Source: Bacillota bacterium | GTDB lineage: Bacteria > Bacillota > Clostridia > Oscillospirales > Acutalibacteraceae | NCBI GenBank assembly: GCA_023391275.1 | Contig: JAEWBE010000139.1 | Location: 1 to 8,182, forward strand | Length of the DNA: 8,182 nucleotides | Direction: 5' to 3' | Shown: positions 6,369 to 8,182 of the stretch, one piece after another | Layout: every line of letters starts with the position of its first letter | Position numbering within the stretch: the first letter of the stretch is position 1 | Made by a program: the position numbers and the translations under genes | The notes under the pieces: model-generated | What the model was told of the DNA's origin: nothing | The model's database searches: none | Seen by the model: only the letters and a program-made list of their open reading frames with translations

Positions 6369-7105
6369 GCTATTCTTCCTTCGCGCGCTACTATGACAGC
6401 CTGACGCATAATGTGGAGTATGAAAAACGCGCCGAATACATTTGTGAGCTGCTAAAAAGATTTGACCACAGTGTCGGCATTACACTCGACCTTGCCTGCG
6501 GAACCGGCAGTCTTACAGTTGCGCTTGCAAAGCGCGGGATTGACGTGTATGGGATAGACGGCTCGCCTTCCATGCTTTCAGTTGCACAGCAGAAAGCAGC
6601 TGAAAGCGGTTTCAGCCTTCTTTTTCTATGCCAGCAGATGCAGTCGATTGACCTTTATGGCACTGTGGATACCGTTATCTGCGCGCTGGACAGCATCAAT
6701 CATGTAACAAGCGAAAATGATGTGCTCAAAATATTGGAACGGGTTTCTCTTTTTCTCAATCCCGACGGATATTTTATCTTTGATATGAACACGATATATA
6801 AGCATGAGCATGTTCTCGCAAATAATGTATTTGTTTATGATACCGATGACGTATACTGTGTATGGCAGAACCGTTTGGAAAAATCCTCCTGCCGTGTCGG
6901 CATCACACTTGATTTTTTCGGCCGGGAGAGGAATGTATACCACCGAAGCTCCGAACATTTTTACGAACGTGCCTATAGTACGGAACTGATTGTTTCCATG
7001 CTTGCCAAAGCAGGACTGGAAACGGTCGGTTTATTTGATGACCTCAGTTTTAACGCACCGGATAAAAAAACCGAGCGTGTGATCGTCGTAGCGAAAAAGA
7101 AATAA
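6365..7105 (+). CDS. Class I SAM-dependent methyltransferase (YqeM-like)
   Basis: A 246-residue Rossmann-fold methyltransferase of unknown substrate. The SAM-binding motif I is LDLACGTGSL (41-50), followed by the acidic ribose-binding GIDGSPSML (63-71) and a motif IV-like ICALDSINHV (105-114). The C-terminal segment reads SSEHFYERAYSTELIVSML (195-213) and then AGLETVGLFDD, the pattern of the YqeM/Methyltransf_25-type family. The N-terminal SYSSFARYYD also fits this family. There is no signal peptide or membrane segment, so it is cytosolic. The start ATG overlaps the regulator's TGA by 4 nt (ATGA), which implies translational coupling; a GGGGA at 6351-6355 can serve as ribosome site. Small-molecule, tRNA or protein methylation are all open, and I cannot choose between them. 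The class is certain; the specific function is not. Confidence 0.9.
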   Translation: MSYSSFARYYDSLTHNVEYEKRAEYICELLKRFDHSVGITLDLACGTGSLTVALAKRGIDVYGIDGSPSMLSVAQQKAAESGFSLLFLCQQMQSIDLYGTVDTVICALDSINHVTSENDVLKILERVSLFLNPDGYFIFDMNTIYKHEHVLANNVFVYDTDDVYCVWQNRLEKSSCRVGITLDFFGRERNVYHRSSEHFYERAYSTELIVSMLAKAGLETVGLFDDLSFNAPDKKTERVIVVAKKK

Positions 7106-7121
7106 AGGATTTATATATTTT

Positions 7122-8012
7122 ATGGATAGAATGATCAGATGTATCACTTCGAACGGCGGCATCATGGCAGCCGCTGTTGATTCAACCTATATTGTTGCTA
7201 CCGCACAGCAGATTCACAATACCGGGGCGGTCGCAACAGCAGCCCTTGGCAGGCTGCTTACAGCGGCCTCCATGATGGGTGCAATGCTGAAAAAAGAATC
7301 AGCCTCCCTAACTCTTAAAATCAACGGAGGCGGCCCTCTGGGCTCGCTGATCGCTATTGCGGACAGCAGCGGCAATTGCCGTGGATGTATTGATCATCCG
7401 GAAGTGGAACTTTCACTGAAGCCAAACGGAAAGTTGGATGTGGGTAAAGCAGTCGGTGCAGACGGCCTCTTAGGGGTTATGCGCGATTTTGGGGAGGGAA
7501 GCCCTTATATTGGTCAGGTTGAAATTCAGACTGGTGAAATTGCGGAAGATATCACGCATTATTATGCTACAAGCGAACAGATCCCTACTGTGTGCGCTCT
7601 GGGTGTGCTGGTGGACAAAAGAAATATCAGCCAGATTCTTGCCGGAGGACTGTTAATTCAGGTTCTGCCGGGCGCGGAGGAGGCTGAAATTGCACAGCTC
7701 GAAAGAAATGTCGCCGATATGGAATCCGTCACCACGATGCTGGCAAAGGGAATGAATATCGAAGATATTTGCAGAACGGCTTTGAAAGGTTTTGACCTGG
7801 AAATTCTGGATGAATTCCCGGTCGCGTATGCCTGTAACTGCAGTAAAGAGCGTGTGGAACGTGCAATTGCCACCTTAAAGCCGGAGGAGATCCTTTCACT
7901 TGCCGATGAAAAAGGGTATGCGGAAGTCAAATGCCAGTACTGTAACCATGCCTATCAATTATCCCGGCAGGAGTTGGCGCAGCTTGCTCAATTAGCAGGT
8001 GCAAATCATTAA
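7122..8012 (+). CDS. hslO: Hsp33, redox-regulated holdase chaperone
   Basis: Hsp33 is a cytosolic chaperone kept inactive by zinc bound to four cysteines. Oxidation releases the zinc, forms disulfides and exposes a surface that holds unfolding proteins. The 296-residue product is of normal length. The redox switch is complete at the C-terminus: C238-N-C240 and C271-Q-Y-C274. The N-terminal domain has typical elements such as GRLLTAASMMGAMLK (43-57), the GGGPLG stretch (69-74), HYYATSEQIPT (147-157) and AGGLLIQVLPGA (174-185). An unusual extra pair, C86-R-G-C89, replaces the common V-R-G-Y, and C7, C158 and C217 are further cysteines. The start ATG at 7122 has an AAAGGA site 12 nt upstream; Met4 at 7131 is an alternative. 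It lies 16 nt after the methyltransferase gene and is probably in the same operon. Confidence 0.97.
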   Translation: MDRMIRCITSNGGIMAAAVDSTYIVATAQQIHNTGAVATAALGRLLTAASMMGAMLKKESASLTLKINGGGPLGSLIAIADSSGNCRGCIDHPEVELSLKPNGKLDVGKAVGADGLLGVMRDFGEGSPYIGQVEIQTGEIAEDITHYYATSEQIPTVCALGVLVDKRNISQILAGGLLIQVLPGAEEAEIAQLERNVADMESVTTMLAKGMNIEDICRTALKGFDLEILDEFPVAYACNCSKERVERAIATLKPEEILSLADEKGYAEVKCQYCNHAYQLSRQELAQLAQLAGANH

Positions 8013-8019
8013 TGGTAAA

Positions 8020-8073
8020 AAATTAAAAAAATGCTATTTTAGTGTTGACAACTGTAACAATATATAGTATTAT
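8020..8073 (+). promoter_or_regulatory. Strong tRNA promoter with A/T-rich upstream element
   Basis: A consensus -35 TTGACA (8045-8050) and a near-consensus -10 TATTAT (8068-8073) are separated by 17 nt. The 21 bases at 8020-8040, at about -40 to -60, are A-tract and T-tract rich and resemble an UP element for the RNA polymerase alpha subunit. Transcription should start near 8079-8081, about 20 nt before the mature tRNA. This is the best promoter in the window. Confidence 0.8.
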
Positions 8074-8080
8074 ATAACAC

Positions 8081-8097
8081 GTCGCCGATAACGCGAC
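8081..8097 (+). other. Small hairpin in the tRNA leader
   Basis: GTCGC (8081-8085) pairs perfectly with GCGAC (8093-8097) around a 7-nt loop, ending 4 nt before the tRNA. It sits in the 5' leader that RNase P would remove, or at the transcription start itself. It may shape processing or simply be a GC-rich discriminator region. The function is uncertain. Confidence 0.35.
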
Positions 8098-8101
8098 ACA
8101 C

Positions 8102-8178
8102 GGGAGCATAGCTCAGCTGGTTAGAGCACCTGCCTTACAAGCAGGGGGTCATAGGTTCGAGTCCTATTGTTCCCACCA
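8102..8178 (+). tRNA. tRNA-Val, anticodon TAC
   Basis: The full cloverleaf can be drawn. The acceptor stem is GGGAGCA with TGTTCCC (one G-U pair). The D arm has GCTC and GAGC. The anticodon stem CCTGC/GCAGG surrounds the loop CTTACAA with anticodon TAC at 8136-8138, and the T arm is ATAGG-TTCGAGT-CCTAT. The discriminator base is A8175 and the CCA end is encoded (8176-8178). Anticodon TAC reads GTA and, with wobble modification, other valine codons. The gene is driven by the strong promoter just upstream and ends 4 nt before the window edge, so more tRNAs may follow in the same transcript. Confidence 0.97.
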
Positions 8179-8182
8179 TTTG

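Overview
The window is a stretch of bacterial housekeeping chromosome with every gene on the + strand. It looks like a low-to-moderate GC Firmicute of the Clostridia, and I would guess the Oscillospirales/Ruminococcaceae. The evidence is the tig-clpP-clpX-lon-engB gene order, Shine-Dalgarno sites of the GGAGG type, a YerC/YecD TrpR-like regulator, and sigma-A-type promoters. The taxonomic call is inference from gene order and protein flavour only. I see no mobile element, CRISPR array, phage gene or toxin-antitoxin module.

Region 1 (1-5907) is a protein-quality-control cluster. It holds the 3' part of tig (trigger factor, whose 5' end lies before the window), clpP (ATP-dependent protease subunit), clpX (its AAA+ unfoldase), lon (LonA-type protease) and engB/ysxC (ribosome-assembly GTPase). 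Trigger factor receives nascent chains at the ribosome, ClpXP and Lon destroy proteins that fail to fold, and EngB assists assembly of the 50S subunit. Spacing is tight: 57, 18, 76 and 11 nt. The 76-nt clpX-lon gap contains a long stem-loop followed by a short T tract, so lon may be partly uncoupled from clpX. A fully GC 7-bp hairpin encloses the engB stop codon and probably marks the end of this unit.

Region 2 (5908-8012) begins with a 158-nt intergenic stretch carrying two good sigma-A-like promoter candidates. After it comes a compact operon: a TTG-started YerC-family regulator, a class I SAM-dependent methyltransferase joined to it by an ATGA overlap, and hslO (Hsp33, a redox-switched holdase). 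This continues the proteostasis theme. The Hsp33 carries an extra CxxC pair in its N-terminal domain in addition to the four zinc-binding cysteines.

Region 3 (8013-8182) holds a strong-looking promoter with an A/T-rich upstream element, a short leader hairpin, and a tRNA-Val(TAC) gene with an encoded CCA end. The window stops four bases later, so further tRNAs could follow.

Nothing here is a clearly undescribed system. The points most worth a second look are the clpX-lon stem-loop, the extra CxxC in Hsp33, and the pairing of the methyltransferase with YerC and Hsp33.
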